DNA from: Ignelater luminosus
Lineage: Eukaryota; Arthropoda; Insecta; Coleoptera; Elateridae
Reading direction: 5' to 3'
DNA length: 64,000 nucleotides
NCBI GenBank assembly: GCA_011009095.1
Contig: VTPC01000826.1
Span: forward strand, 1-64,000
A model generated the notes under the pieces. The model had not been told where the DNA came from, did not search any database, and saw only the letters and a program-made list of their open reading frames with translations. Below, in pieces: positions 12,431 through 25,424 of the stretch; within the stretch, counting starts at the first letter, position 1, and each line of letters opens with the position of its first letter. A program made the translations under genes and the position numbers.

Positions 12431-14015
12431 AAATTTGGCAAATGTTTCGTATCCATTGCTTGATTATTTACTGATGATTAATGGTGAGTCGCATATTGGG
12501 AGATTCGTCTTAGCGCACACAGGGTGTATTTGAAATAGTGCGCATCCTTTCAGGGGTAAAACCTCTAGGACCATAAAACAACAAAGTTTTTTCAAGGAAT
12601 CATTCACAATTTTTGACCTTAAGTTCATACTTGCCCTTAATAATCTGTTTTGATATATATGGTGGATGAATAACCAACAGGTTATGCCAACTTTAATATT
12701 GTGAAATATTAATGAGGATTAACATTTGAATAGAAACCAGCGTGAATGTTAGTGGGAAATAACCTTTAAGAAAAATAATAATTAATGTTAATGAGGAACA
12801 ACCTTTCACAGCAAAAATTAAAAAACTAAAACAAAGCAATTTTCCCTGATGAACAATGTGTCCAAAAGCTTACATCGATTTAAATTGAACATGGGATACA
12901 TGCTATACCAAGCCACAACTACAGTTAGCATGCACGATGTGGATTTCATTTTTTGAAAATATCTTCTTGTATTAGTATATCATTGTGCAAATTGTATCCA
13001 TGACCAATCTAGCGATTAGCGCCCACATGCAGAATTTCAGTTCTTCTGATTCCAAATAGGCAATAAAATAATGAGAAAGTAGTTTACAGCAAATTCTTTT
13101 GTTCTATCATGTGATTTAACCAGCAATCTTCATAATGTGACAGAGGAAGGTATTAAGAATACTACACTTTGCCCAAGACATAACTATGATGTTTTGGATT
13201 TGTTTGATCTTACAGAGGGAAACTTGCAAGAACAATAGCAATCAGTGCTTTCTTAACATGATTTATGGTTAGATCAATAAAAGTCTGTTGAAGTGTATTA
13301 ATACTTTAACCTATAAACTGTGGTGGGTTTGCAACAATTTTTTTTATATATCCTTGTACAATTATTATTATTTTATTATTTTTTTTTTATTTATCAAATC
13401 ATTATTTTTCTCTAAATTATTTTGTACACCCCTTTTTTTATTGGTTATTAGTAGTAGTAGAAACTTTATTCATCATATGATGTTAGTACTGAGCAATGTG
13501 TTGGACAGTCTTGTGCATGAGCGCTCTTTGGGGTTACTTCAGTGCAAGACTGCGATAACTCGCCCTTTTTGTTCAGTCAACCTTCAAGCAGTTAACTTGT
13601 GCATATGTCTTTCTCTTTTATTGAGTTTTTAAAAAATTAAAAAACCCTTGATTGAATAATGAGGTTTCGTGTAACGGCTTACATTGTACTTCCGCCACCT
13701 TGTTATTACTTAATAACATGTTAAATGGCCCGCTCTACATGCAGATTTGCTGAAGCTGTGATCAAAGTTAATATGTATTTTGTTGCTCTTTATTATTAAC
13801 ATTCCTTGTCTTTGAACAACATCCAAATTTTCATATGACTAGTTTTTAAGTTTGTATGTGGTAGTAAATTAAGTGTTTTGATCATAATTATTTCTGTATA
13901 TAATAGAGAGTTTGAGAAATTCACGTTAAACATCCCGTTAACAATAATTTAAAGTCACGTGACCAAATATGGTGAAGATTTAACGGACATGTAACATCTA
14001 TACTATTCTATACTA
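12431..14015. other. Gene-free spacer
   Basis: AT-rich. Small imperfect repeats (TAATGTTA/AATGAGGA) occur at 12700-12800, and CACAGGGTGTATTTG near 12530 resembles a solo element end. The 114-codon ORF at 13288 is low-complexity and unsupported. Confidence 0.35.
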
Positions 14016-14017
14016 TA

Positions 14018-14673
14018 CAGGGTGTTTCCTATCAATGGTAAAATTTTTTAATAGATAATTCCTGGGCTAATTACAAGTAAAAAAGTTCATATAAACAAGT
14101 GTCCTAAAATGCATCCCTTCTGAAATACAGGGTGTTACAATTTATAGAAAAAAATTGGTTTCTCGTTATATTTTTATGTGTTATAATTTTTTTTTTCATT
14201 TTTGGCCCAAGCTTCTGTATTTTCTCCCCAGATAAAGCCTACGCCACTGTATATTTCCTAAAAACTCCCACTCTTCTATTTGATTTAGGATAAAAAAGTA
14301 TTCTTGTATTTGTCTCCTAAAACGCACCGTTCTTGAGATAATTTGAAATGAAGATTTCCTTGTATTAACAGAGTTTCGTACATTTCACCAGCATTTATTA
14401 AAATAAAATTGTTTATTATGCACAAGGGATCAGTATTTAATTTCCGTGTTAAATAAGATGTTCAAAATGGCCACCTGTAGCTGCTATGCAGGCCTGCAGT
14501 CTTCTGACTTGCGACTGACGTACTCTGTCGAAAATCCCGGCAGTATTACATTATTACGTCCTGTATTTTGGAAGGGGTGCATTTTAGGACACTTGTTTAT
14601 ATAAACTTTTTTACTTATAATTAGCCCAGGAATTATCTATTGAAATTCTTTACTATCATTAGGAAACACCCTG
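14018..14673 (-). mobile_element. TA-flanked inverted-repeat element with a transposase tail, 656 bp
   Basis: The ends CAGGGTGTTTCCTA and TAGGAAACACCCTG are bounded by TA at 14016-14017 and 14674-14675. The inverted match extends over about 100 bp (AATTCCTGGGCTAATTA, GTGTCCTAAAATGCA). On the minus strand, 14530-14449 reads DRVRQSQVRRLQACIAA, then TGGHFEHLI and a stop. That is the usual C-terminus of a multi-copy Tc1/mariner/IS630-like transposase family of insects. The rest of the gene is gone, so this is an internally deleted, non-autonomous copy. Confidence 0.72.
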
Positions 14674-14675
14674 TA

Positions 14676-16277
14676 TATTAAAGAGACTGAATCTGTATCG
14701 ATGTTGAAGCTATATCAACTGTCGCTGTGGTTACAGATAGTACATGGCAACCCTGTCTCTATGGTTACAGATAGTATGCCAATTTAAATAAATGAGGTTA
14801 AAAACAAATGTCAAAGTGAAAGAATGTCAATTTAAATAAATGAGGTTAAAGTGAAAATGAAAACATAAAATAAAATAAATGTGATTTATCATGGGTGGGC
14901 CTCTTGTTTAAAGAGTTGGAGCAAACAACCGACAACATACAAATGTTAATACAACCCAACATAACCTCACACCCTAAGTGGATGTGATTATTTAAGAAAA
15001 CACGTTTTCAATTTATTCATTTATTATTAATAAATTAGTAACAGTGAAAATATCGTCAAAATGCACACACTCGAAGTACATGCCACAACCTCCTAACCTC
15101 ACAAACCGATTTATTGCATACGGTATTCACTTCATTATTTTTGTAAAGAAATTTAGCGTTGCGATGTTTTGAGCATGAGCATGTGTCACAAAATAACGTT
15201 ATCATATAGCGTAATTTGTGCTTAAAACTCTCTAATATCATCCTTAGACCTTACATAAAAAAAAATCAGGGGGAAAGAGTATACTCGATCTTCTATTATT
15301 ATAAAGTGCAGGTTGTGTGATAAGATACTGGGTTTTTGTTTTCATTATTATAGTTAATAGGCAATAATGGTGATTATTATATTGTATTTGTCAAGACAAG
15401 TGTGTAAGTTTATTAATAAAGGTTCTGTTTTGAGATTAACTTATTTTCAGCCAAATTATTTTACAAGTTTCTGTAATCATCAGGCTAGTGCAAATTTTGC
15501 TCGTTATTTTGCTTAGACATTTAAAACAAAATACAAATGAACTAGCATCCCAAGTTGCTGCTCCCTCCACATCTGTCTGCAACATAAAGATAGTTTTGGA
15601 GGAAGTTATTAGGCCACATAAAAAAAAAATTTAAATTTAAAAAACAATGATCAATGTAACCATTAGAAGTGATAGGAATTGACAAAGGCATAGTATTATT
15701 ACTGCTGAAATCTTTTACTTCCTCTCTTGTAACTCTCTTTCCTCTCCCTCATGGTTATCATCTTGTAAATCACTTTACCAGAATCTTACCGTAACTTGGC
15801 AATCACAACTTATTTATTATGTATAATAAAATGCTTAGAATTATATCATAAACTATAATTCTTTTGAATTCTTCTACTATAAACTGCCAGATCGGTAGCT
15901 CTGGGAATTATTTTTATCAACATAGAATATCCCACAATAATATTTTACGTATCAAAACAATATATTGTGTACCATTTTCAGGTTTAATAACCCTTGCAAT
16001 GCACATACAGCACACACCTTGGACCAGCCCTGCTTAGGCCACAAGTACATAAGAACACAAAAAATGAGGTTAAGAAGCATTATCAAAATAATGCAAATGC
16101 TTTAAAAATGCAAGTAGCCTCAACTCACCCATTTCCCACAAGCAATAACATAAAATTGGCTTAATATAAAGTTAAAAATGTAACCTTAAAATGTTTGCCA
16201 GTAATAATTGTTGTTGTTAACAGTATATTACAATAAAAAACTAAAATCAAAGAATGATAAAACTAAAACAACAAAAA
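14676..16277. other. Spacer downstream of oxt
   Basis: AT-rich, no supported gene. The near-direct repeat AATTTAAATAAATGAGGTTAAA occurs twice around 14783 and 14830. The part next to 16277 should be the oxt 3' UTR. Confidence 0.4.
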
Positions 16278-19200
16278 TTACCACAAATCAAAACTTCCAC
16301 TAGTTTGATTAATATTCCCTAAAAAGCTTTTTGGATCAGGTGCAAATGAGCTCCAATATGCCTCATTACATGCTTGCAATTTATGCCCACAAATTTCTTT
16401 ACTGTTTCCAACAACACAAGCTTGACCAATAATAAAAAACTTTGTGACTAACGAATCTATCCAATCCTGTAAATCAGATCCAAATCGTTTTGAATCGGAG
16501 ATTGACTTGCTTAAAAGCACTTCACGATCATGACTATTTGGGAGAAATTTGTCCCACTGTGCATCAAATTCCTTAATTATATCAGAACCGGAATGTATAA
16601 ACGATACCTGTTTCTGTGTTACTACAGTGCCTGAGAAGAATTCTAATGGTGTAATTAGGAATCTTGTTTCAACTAAAGCTTGATTTTTGTGTATTAATTT
16701 AATTGTCCATATGCCAGGTATAAGTGGTTGTTTTAAAATTGGTTTTATATGCATAATCGAATAACTATCATCAATTGAAGCATCAGATACTTCAACTAAT
16801 CGGCCTGCAGGATCTATCCAAAGAAATGTTATATTAATAATTTTGGCACTTACATCAGGACTAGAATTAAATTCGAAAACTAAAGTGGGTTCGGAATAAG
16901 GTCCCATTACTTGTGCAAAATTACGTAATGTTTGTTCTTTCTGATCATACTCTGTGCTAACAGTTAGTGCTTTCAGTCTATGTGTTAGTGGTGACGATTT
17001 AATTAAAACAAACATATTCTTTCCTTTTAAATACGTTTGTATTTGTACTTTTCCAGCTAAATATAAAACTAAAGTCTTTTGATAGGCATCATCCATATGA
17101 AATGAGGTTACTTCCAAAATTTTATCAGGAATTACACTACAAGTTTCAGAGATTGCTTTCGATTTAATTCGTGCCACACTTTGAGCTATCGTTATTAAAC
17201 TATCATCTACAAATGGAGTTAAATCTAAATGATGATAAATACTTTGGCAATATGAATTTAAATTTGGAATGTTTTTGTTTACATCTATACCATACAACCA
17301 TTGCTCAAGCTGAAGAATAACGGCTTGATTGATAACTGGTTCGAATTTGCGTGCAAAAAATATTTGCCTAGTTTCAGTATTTTGTATTCGTAACCAATCA
17401 TCTGGTCGAAAATCATTAGGACTACAACCGCACCAATCTACTATATGCTTATATTGACATTTACAACCTAACTTACGTTTCCAATTGGTTACATGTAAAT
17501 TATTATCGACATAAGTATTACAAAACTTTGAATTTTTTAAGACTGTATGGAAAAATGATTCAGCTGGTAATAGAGTATGATTAAATACTACTAATAAACC
17601 TTGCACTAGTTCATCAGGTTCACTACTTGCAGCATATTTAACAAACTGATGCGATAAAGCAACCCAATCACTACCACCATCAATTTGAATACCCCAAGGC
17701 AATTTTCTATCGCCCACTCGCCACATATGAGTATCACATTCGACAAAAGTTTTATCTAAACCTTGCTTCTGTATGAAACGTTGAACTTCACGCCCGTGTG
17801 ATTTTACAAAGTTTTTACCTTTGTTCGCTGTTAGAAATTCCACTAGTTTATTTACAGTCTTTACAGGATAATCAGACTCGCTCAGGTTTATCACAAAATC
17901 CCACTTCCACTTTGAATTTAAAAGTTCTCGCATTGAAGAAAGTAACATCTGAAGGAGCGATGCACCACCCCATATTGTAGAAAAACGACTACGTGTTAAG
18001 CGAATATTCGGAAATTGCTTTTCTAGGACGAGTAGTTCTCGAAAGAGATAGTCTTGTCTCTGAAATAATAAAAATCATTATTAATTCAATATTAACTGTG
18101 CAATGCTTTTATTGGTTTGTTTGGAACGTGTTACCATAACAACACTGGCCGACGATGTCACACTTGTGCAGTTAATTGCAGAAAAGTATTACTTAGAACT
18201 TTTCTTTAAAAAAAAGAAATAAGGAAAGTTGCATTTTATTAGAAAGAATAAAGAACAAAACTAAAAGTATAACATAGCAAACAAATTCTTCGTTTTAGCA
18301 ATAAGAAAAGTTTAAAAAGTTAAATATATAAAGAATTCTAACATCAACTTATACATCTACATGTAAACCAAACCGGGTCTAGCTGGCATACCCACCATTT
18401 AAGAGTGCATTAATATAAGTACTATATCTTGCAGATTAGTTTAAATAATAATAATAATAATTTAAATAATAGTTTCATGTCCAAACATCATTAAATCTAA
18501 CTGGTCTCAGATCAAAATATTAGATCGATTCAATCAATAAAACAAATGCAGCTGTTGTGCAACACAAGATTTAAAATTTAAGGTTATGTTGCTTGGGCTT
18601 AAAAGAATATAACAGAAATATTAAGAATATTATAGGAATCTAAACCATGAAACATCAAAGTACCTAAGAAAGCATAAAAACAATTTGCAGGAGTGCTTGT
18701 CCATATTTCAATTGCATTAGAAATGTCAAAAGCTTTTGCTGGAGGTTATGTTTTTGTGAACATTTTAGATAATGCTTTCTTTATACACAGAAATTATTAA
18801 ACCTAAACTGATCTCAGATCAGAATATTAGACTGATTCAATTGATACAAGCTTTAAGATTTAAGGTTATGTTGCTAGGGCTTAAAAGAATTATTAGAATC
18901 TAAACTATGAAACATCAAGGTATCTAAGAAAACACAAAAGTAATTTATTCGACTGCTTGTCCACATTCCGGTTGTTTTAAAAATGTCAAAAGCTATTGTT
19001 TGAGGGGTTGCTAGATGATGTGTTTCCTTCATGCACAAAAATCATTAAATCTAAAATTTAATTGATCTCAGATCAGAGCATCAAAGCTGGTTAACATTAT
19101 TAGATTTTGTATTTGACTTTCATCTTGACTAGTTCAATTTGATTTTTAGACAAAATAAGATTTTAGGATTTAATATTTCAGTTTAGATTAGAAGTTTTAA

Positions 19201-22200
19201 ACGTCAGTTGTCAACCACTGTTCATATGCAAAATCAAATGTAAATCAGAAATTGAAGCCAAAACCAGTTGATATGAAATTAAGTACCGACACCAAAAGAC
19301 GATCGTAAATTGAGCTCCATAACGATTTTCTATCTGCTAGAAGCGCTGCTGTTCCACTTCAAATTTAACAAGTTTAAACGTCAGGTTATAAGATTGAGGC
19401 TATTAGAATTTAAACTTTAGAAAAAAGTAATTAATGCCTTGTTGCGTTAAATGTGTTTTCGGAAATTTAACATATATTTCTGATGTGATCATATAAATTA
19501 CATGACTCAGCTATTTCTGTTAATTCACCACTATGAAATCAATTTTGTGCCAATTTATAAACAATAACTGTGAAAGTGATAAAGATGACGTTGAGGAAAT
19601 AGGAAATACACTTGGTTTGCAAAGAATAAAGAATAATATTCAACAAGACAATGATTATTTTAGGTATTCTCAAATTTGAATTCTAATAATCTCAAACTTA
19701 TAAACTGACAACAACTAATTGTCAAATCCAACGTGGAACAACAGTGCCACTAGCGGAGTAAAATTCGTTATTGAGCTCAATTTATGATTGTCTTGTACTT
19801 TATCTCACATCAACTGGCTTTAATTGAAGCTAAGCATTATGCTCTGGTGGCAGAAATGCTGAACTAAACCCTCAATTTCTGGATTTATTTGTATGTTATT
19901 TACATTGTTTATTGCATATTTCAAGAACTAAGTCATTAGTTGAGGTCAACATTTATTGTTAATTTTTTGTATTTTCTTTTGGTGTAGCTTAAGTGCATTT
20001 TATTTTAAAAGATAAACATCAATTCAACTACAGCTTCTAACCTAACTTGCCTCTTAATCTATTTAAAATTACATTCATCGCATTTAAAATTACTTCAGTT
20101 GCTGGCGTCATATTTAAATAAGTAAATATTTCGAAAAGGCTAAACCTTACACTTACTTTTTAATATTTGTAAAAAAATTATTCACACTAGTAATGACAGG
20201 CAAGGTGCTTTCTTTGTGTCAAAACCAACTAATTTTAAAGTGTGGTGTGTGAAAACTTAATTTGAATCGCCCATAGTAAAGGCATTCAAGGGTGCTAGAT
20301 GTGGAATTCTTAGTAAAAATAAATTCATCAAGTTGATGTCAACTCTTAAAACTATTATGTTAAAAACATTAGGATTCTTTTATAGTATATCTAATTACTT
20401 GGAGAAGTTTACAATGGTTTTCGTGAGAGAATTTTAATGCAGAGAATACAGTGCTATCAAGATTGTTTGTCCTGATTTTACACTACTTTCCATGGGTGTA
20501 ATATCAATATTTGCATCCAATTTTCAATCTGAAGTTAGTTTCTATCTTATTGTTCTGTCAAATGTGTTTTTTTACCGAGTTCAATGTCGTGCATTGTTTG
20601 TTAATTCAGTTGTGTCACTATCGTCACTGTTTATTTTTTATAAATTATAATATTAATAAGAAAATTGTTCTCCTAAGTTAGTTTTGAGGTTATGTTTTTT
20701 TTTAAATAAAAGTCATGTGCACACCACTGTTAGTTATAACCCTCATGTAGTAAGAATGTTATTTTTCAAGGTTGTAGTGCAAACATGAGAACAACACGGA
20801 CAACATTCTTGATAGCACTATATAGTCAGATTTAGAGTTAAAATTATGGTAAATAACTTTTAAATAGCCCACGAAGAGAAAAACTAAGCTATAAAGCATT
20901 AAAAAAGGTGATAACCAAAAGCACAAGAATAAAAAAATTTAAATTGACACATTTACTGTAAAAACAAATTTGAAACTTGCCAACCATAAAATATCAAAAA
21001 TCCCATTTGAATGTTATCAGTCAGAAATATCATCTTAACAATAGCCGACATTTAAAATAACCTGAAATCTGTCATCTATTAAAAATCAAACGCTTCTTTT
21101 GCCATTTTCTTTAAAATACGATCATGCAAAAAATATTGAATACATGTACATAATAAGTCTTTTTTGAACTTGTAGGGTTTATGGCACTCTCTAGTGCTCA
21201 TGTCATAAACTTCCTACTCATTTTAAAAAATACTTACAACATCAACATGAATGTAAAAATAGTGATCTCTATTATACAGAATTTTAATTAATCTTCGAAC
21301 TTGACGAAGTGCTCTTCCATTCAGCGTTAATAAAAATACAATTCTTGCTGGTTTTGTATAAGAAGCAGTGCTTGTTTCTGCATTTTGTGGAACAAATTCT
21401 GTAAAAATAAAACAAATTATATTTTATAAACCATAAATACATATCGAAACACTCACTGGCAATTCCTGTTTGATAAATATTGACAGTGTAGTAACCACCA
21501 CAAGCTAAATGTGGATCTGCTGGACATTTCATATTGCAAGATGAATCTGGCAATCTGGCAGTTGCTGTTGGTTCATCATTTCCACAAAAACATTCAGTGC
21601 TATAAATTTTATAATCGTTTAATAATTATATGCTGATAACATCAGTAAAAACTTACGAATATTGTACTCCAGCATACAAAAACCCAGACTGAAGGCACAA
21701 ACGAATACAGAATTCTGGAGAATTCATATTTTTATAATTTCCATAATATCCATTCAACAATCTGTAATTTTTCTCATCTTTAAAACAACCTAATGATTTG
21801 CCAGCTACATAACCTTCATTGGGACAATAGTTTGGGAGTTGGTTTGGATACAACAATCCTTGCGATATAAGGCACGTAATATTTGATATTTTCTGTTTGC
21901 ATCTTTGCGTTTTTGCCCTATGTATTGCTGAAATTGCTTCCTTTGTGGTTATTTCGCATGATGGTACAAAATCTAATTCTTCCAAGCGTAAGTATGTCTG
22001 ATTTTTTGTGTAAACTTTATTTGTCCCATGGTTTGATTTAATAGAAAGCCTTTGTTTATGCTGGTGCACACTATTACCAATATCTTCATCATCTATCACT
22101 AATCCATCCTTACTTCTTCTAGCAGAATTTACACTGTTTTCTACATCATTAGAATCAATATTTGAAAGTTTATGGGGACTCCATCGACTTGTATTTTGAG

Positions 22201-22330
22201 CACTGTCGACACTGAGACCAAAGAAGCGAATAGCAAGGTACAATTGAAACGAAAGTATAAGAATGCCTATCAGAAAAAAAACTTTGTATCTTCGCAGCCA
22301 TCTGTTATCAATATTCTTTGTCACGACCAT
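16278..22330 (-). CDS. oxt: Peptide O-xylosyltransferase (oxt)
   Basis: Golgi type II enzyme that transfers xylose from UDP-xylose to serine of proteoglycan cores, the first step of heparan/chondroitin sulfate assembly. Four exons fit: 22330-21657, 21599-21457, 21398-21238 and 18059-16278, 919 residues. The ATG at 22330 is preceded by an in-frame stop. Order: a short cytoplasmic tail; one membrane helix at about residues 17-37; a stem; a WSC domain (about 180-270, with GCF and ECFCGND); the GT14 core from RIVFLLTLNGRALRQVRRL; WDFVINLSESDYPVKT (379-394); the GSDW motif (455-458); and DWCGCSPND (534-542), which is diagnostic for xylosyltransferases. A C-terminal Xylo_C-type region follows. Length and order match the family. 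Intron 3 is 3.2 kb and repeat-rich. The last codons (TGG TAA) overlap a possible donor, so another 3' exon cannot be excluded. Confidence 0.93.
18480..19075. repeat. Tandem repeat of about 310 bp within oxt intron 3, two-plus copies
   Basis: Units at about 18480-18745 and 18790-19000 share TGATCTCAGATCA(G/A)AATATTAGA, TTTAAGGTTATGTTGCT(T/A)GGGC and ATGAAACATCAA in the same order. A third partial unit starts near 19035. No coding potential. Confidence 0.7.
19240..19860. repeat. Inverted-repeat element within oxt intron 3
   Basis: The arm at about 19240-19380 is the imperfect reverse complement of 19690-19860. Both share GAGCTCAATTTA(C/T)GAT, ATCAACTGG(T/C)TTT and GTGGAACA(G/A)CAG. Likely an old non-autonomous DNA element. 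The limits are uncertain. Confidence 0.6.
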
Positions 22331-23384
22331 TTCCAAGAATTCTTATCACTTTTAATATGAGAAAACATGATGAAATGTAAAAATTTCTCAAAAAAAAAGA
22401 CTCCTTGACCTAACCTCAAACGCTTATATTTTCATATTTACATCTTCCGCTATCAATATAAATATAAATCATAACTATTAATTTAACAGTTTATTATTTA
22501 TTGCGACTGCCATGCACTATTGATTAATCTACTAATAATTTTTTCCACAGAACACCCTCAAAAGCTATTATACAGCACAAACGTCATTTTTTTAACCATA
22601 AAAACTACCCCCAATCAATGCGCTGTTGCCAAAAGATACAGTATAGTTAATTTTTTGAAGTTCTGATCTAATAAAATAATTATAGAATATTTGGCACGAA
22701 AGTCAAAAGAATTAAAACATAAATAAAAATACCAAGTAAGATTATTAATTAAATATAGCCAATGCCGGATTATAAATCTCAAAACCCTGAACATCATCAT
22801 TTTATCACTCCTTAATAGTATGTATAACAAGTTTTTTGTTTTAAGAATTTATGATAATTTTAAAATGCAAAAAAGAACACAGTGGACAATAACAATAAAA
22901 CAGCATTTTTAAGAAACAATTAAAAACATCTTTAAAGCTTACGACAAAATCTAGATATTGACAACGTCGTTGTCAGAGATAACAATCGAAATAACCTTTA
23001 ATATACAAGGTGATTCAAAATAGATTATAAAACAAACCCAAAATGATAAAGAAACCTTACAATTTGTGCACTTTAAAAGCGCGTATCGATTATATTATTT
23101 TAAGCATTATCTGGTAGGTTTCTCCAAACAGAAATTCAAATTATCATCACTTTTTATCATTCTATCAAAGAACCATTTGGTGTTGTGCGGGTGTAGAGAA
23201 AGCTCGAGCAACATCGTGCTGTTCGGTGCGGTGCTTTTGTATGTGGGGTGTCAAGGACAAATACAAAATACGCTTTGAGTTCTTCGAGTTCGTTATTAAT
23301 CATCTTTTGTATTTAACGTTCTTTAACGATCATAAATGTGGTTTATAAAACAATAACGGTTGTGTTACTATTACATGAATCACA
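22331..23384. promoter_or_regulatory. Head-to-head intergenic region between oxt and ecd
   Basis: 1054 bp separate the two start codons, which diverge. Both promoters and leaders must lie here. No TATA box is convincing. A solo TATACAAGGTGATTCAAAAT near 23003 resembles a transposon end. Confidence 0.5.
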
Positions 23385-25424
23385 ATGGCTAATAACAGTT
23401 TAAGTTTTTTACAATCAGTTCGCGAAGAAGATTTTGTGGAATATTTCATATATCCATCAATAACTTGTAAAGACCTGAAAGAAGAACAATCAACCCTTAA
23501 AAGTTATTTAAATCAAATTGAAAAGATCGTTGAGAATCTTTCGAAAGACTATTTGTGGCATCGGGATGGTTTTAAATTAATGCCAAGAACTTCAGATTGT
23601 AATTTATTAGTAGATAAACCAGAAGGTAAGTTTTAAGTTAAAAATATATACCTACTATTAGTCAGTAAATCTATATTTCCATTAGAAAATCTGCCACCAC
23701 ATTTATATGGAATATCTCATTATGGAGATAACATAGAAGACGAATGGTTTATTGTTTTCCTACTATTTCAAATAACGAAAGAAATTGATGGATTAATTGC
23801 TAGAATAGTTGATGCTGATGGAGAATTTCTATTAATAGAGGCAGCCAATTATTTACCAAAGTGGGCAGATCCAGATACTTGTGAGAAGCGTGTTTATATT
23901 TATAGAGGCTCTTTGCATATTGTGTCACCAAATAATATTAGGAATTCATCAGAAGAAGATGTTATGGTTTCAGATATGATACATAAGGTATTTGCTGCAC
24001 CTGCAGATAATCTTGCTTCAACTGATATTCAAAATTCAATTTTAAATAGAATTAAAGGCTATCCAGAAAAAATTAAAGATAATCTGCATTCAACTTCAGT
24101 TTATTTACCAATAGGTGTTGCAGCGATACTAAAACAAAAACCAAGTTTAATTGCACCTGCCGTCCAAGCTTTTTGCAACAGAGATTCTGTTGATCTTAAA
24201 GCATGCAGAGCTATGAAATATTTTCCACCAGAAAATAGAGTTTATTCACATGTAACGTTCACAAAGTGCTTATATGCTATGATGACACATAGTAAGTATG
24301 TTCCTGATAAACGAACTGGTTGGAATTTACCTCTACTAAATAGCCCACAATATAAGCCTCACGGTCTAGGAGTTAAGTTAGCTTGTGGGTTTGAAATTCT
24401 AGTCTCTCAAGCAAAACCGAGTGCTGATGTAGAAAACGATAAAGGTTGGCATTCATATTTAAAGAGTTTGAAAGAAAAAAATTACTTCAGGGATTTCTTG
24501 GAACATTCTCGTGATTACAATGATCTTTTGAATAAGGCAAAAGAGTACTATATAAATTATCGAGATTCCATGCAAGTAGCTCCAGTAATAGGTCAAGAGA
24601 TTTTAGATCTTATTAAGAATTTTGATTATAATATTGAAGAACTTAAGAATGCAGAAGCACATTTACCTGAAGATGATGATGATTCTTGGTTGAATATTAA
24701 TCCAGAAGATTTAGATAAAATGTTGGAAGAACAGTATGGTCAGAAAAATTTCTTCTCGGTTAATGGTAATACAGATGCGTCAACTTTTACTGAGAAACTT
24801 ACAAAATTCTTGGATCATGTCTCTGATATTGATGGGGCTGAGTTTCCTAACTCTTCTAATGACATTGAAGAGAATCTAGCACAAAGTTCTCCAATTAGAC
24901 CACCTAGAGGTATAAAACGCAGAGGAAAAAATAAAGTTTCATTTTCAAGTGATACCAAATTGGAAGAAAAACCAAATTCTAATAAAGTGAATTTTGATCC
25001 GGCTGCTTTTACGTGTGCTTTGCAAAATATTCTAGATTTTATGATTCCTGATGATGATGGTTGGGATTTGGATTCTGATTCTGATATGAGTGCATATGGT
25101 GAAGAACAGGAGGTAAATGTAGAAGGATGTAAAGAAATGAAAAATAAAATGCAAGAATATATGAAAGAGATGGACAAAGAATTAGCGAAAACTACTATTG
25201 GACAAAGTTTTCAAAAGAGTGAAAAGAGAAAAAGTGATACTTTTGATGATGTTGAGAATTTCCAACCTGTTGATATAGATATGAATGCGTTAAAGAATGT
25301 TTTGGAAAGTTATCAAGCACAAATGGGAGAAGCTGGACCTGCTAGTAATATGTTAGGACCGATGGGTATTCATTTGGAACCAGGAACTAGTCAGGAAAAA
25401 ATAAAAAATGGAGAAATTGAATAA
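23385..25424 (+). CDS. ecd: Ecdysoneless (SGT1-domain) protein
   Basis: In Drosophila this protein supports Prp8 stability and pre-mRNA splicing, cell-cycle progression and ecdysone synthesis; the human orthologue is ECD. Two exons, 23385-23625 and 23686-25424, with a 60-bp intron in phase 1, give 659 residues. The start MANNSLSFLQSVREEDFVEY and the block IEDEWFIVFLLF, then EFLLIEAANYLPKW and RVYIYRGSLHIV (residues about 95-180), are hallmarks of the family. The C-terminal third is acidic with DDDDSW and DDDGWD motifs, expected for its binding to partner proteins. The AATAAA polyadenylation signal overlaps the stop codon at 25420-25425. It faces oxt head to head and runs toward TUG. Confidence 0.94.

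Noticed and set aside
13288-13632. 114-codon plus-strand ORF
   Set aside because: Low complexity poly-T start, no domain, no splice context and no paralogue in the window.
24815-25177. 120-codon minus-strand ORF within ecd
   Set aside because: Lies wholly inside the ecd coding exon; shadow ORF.
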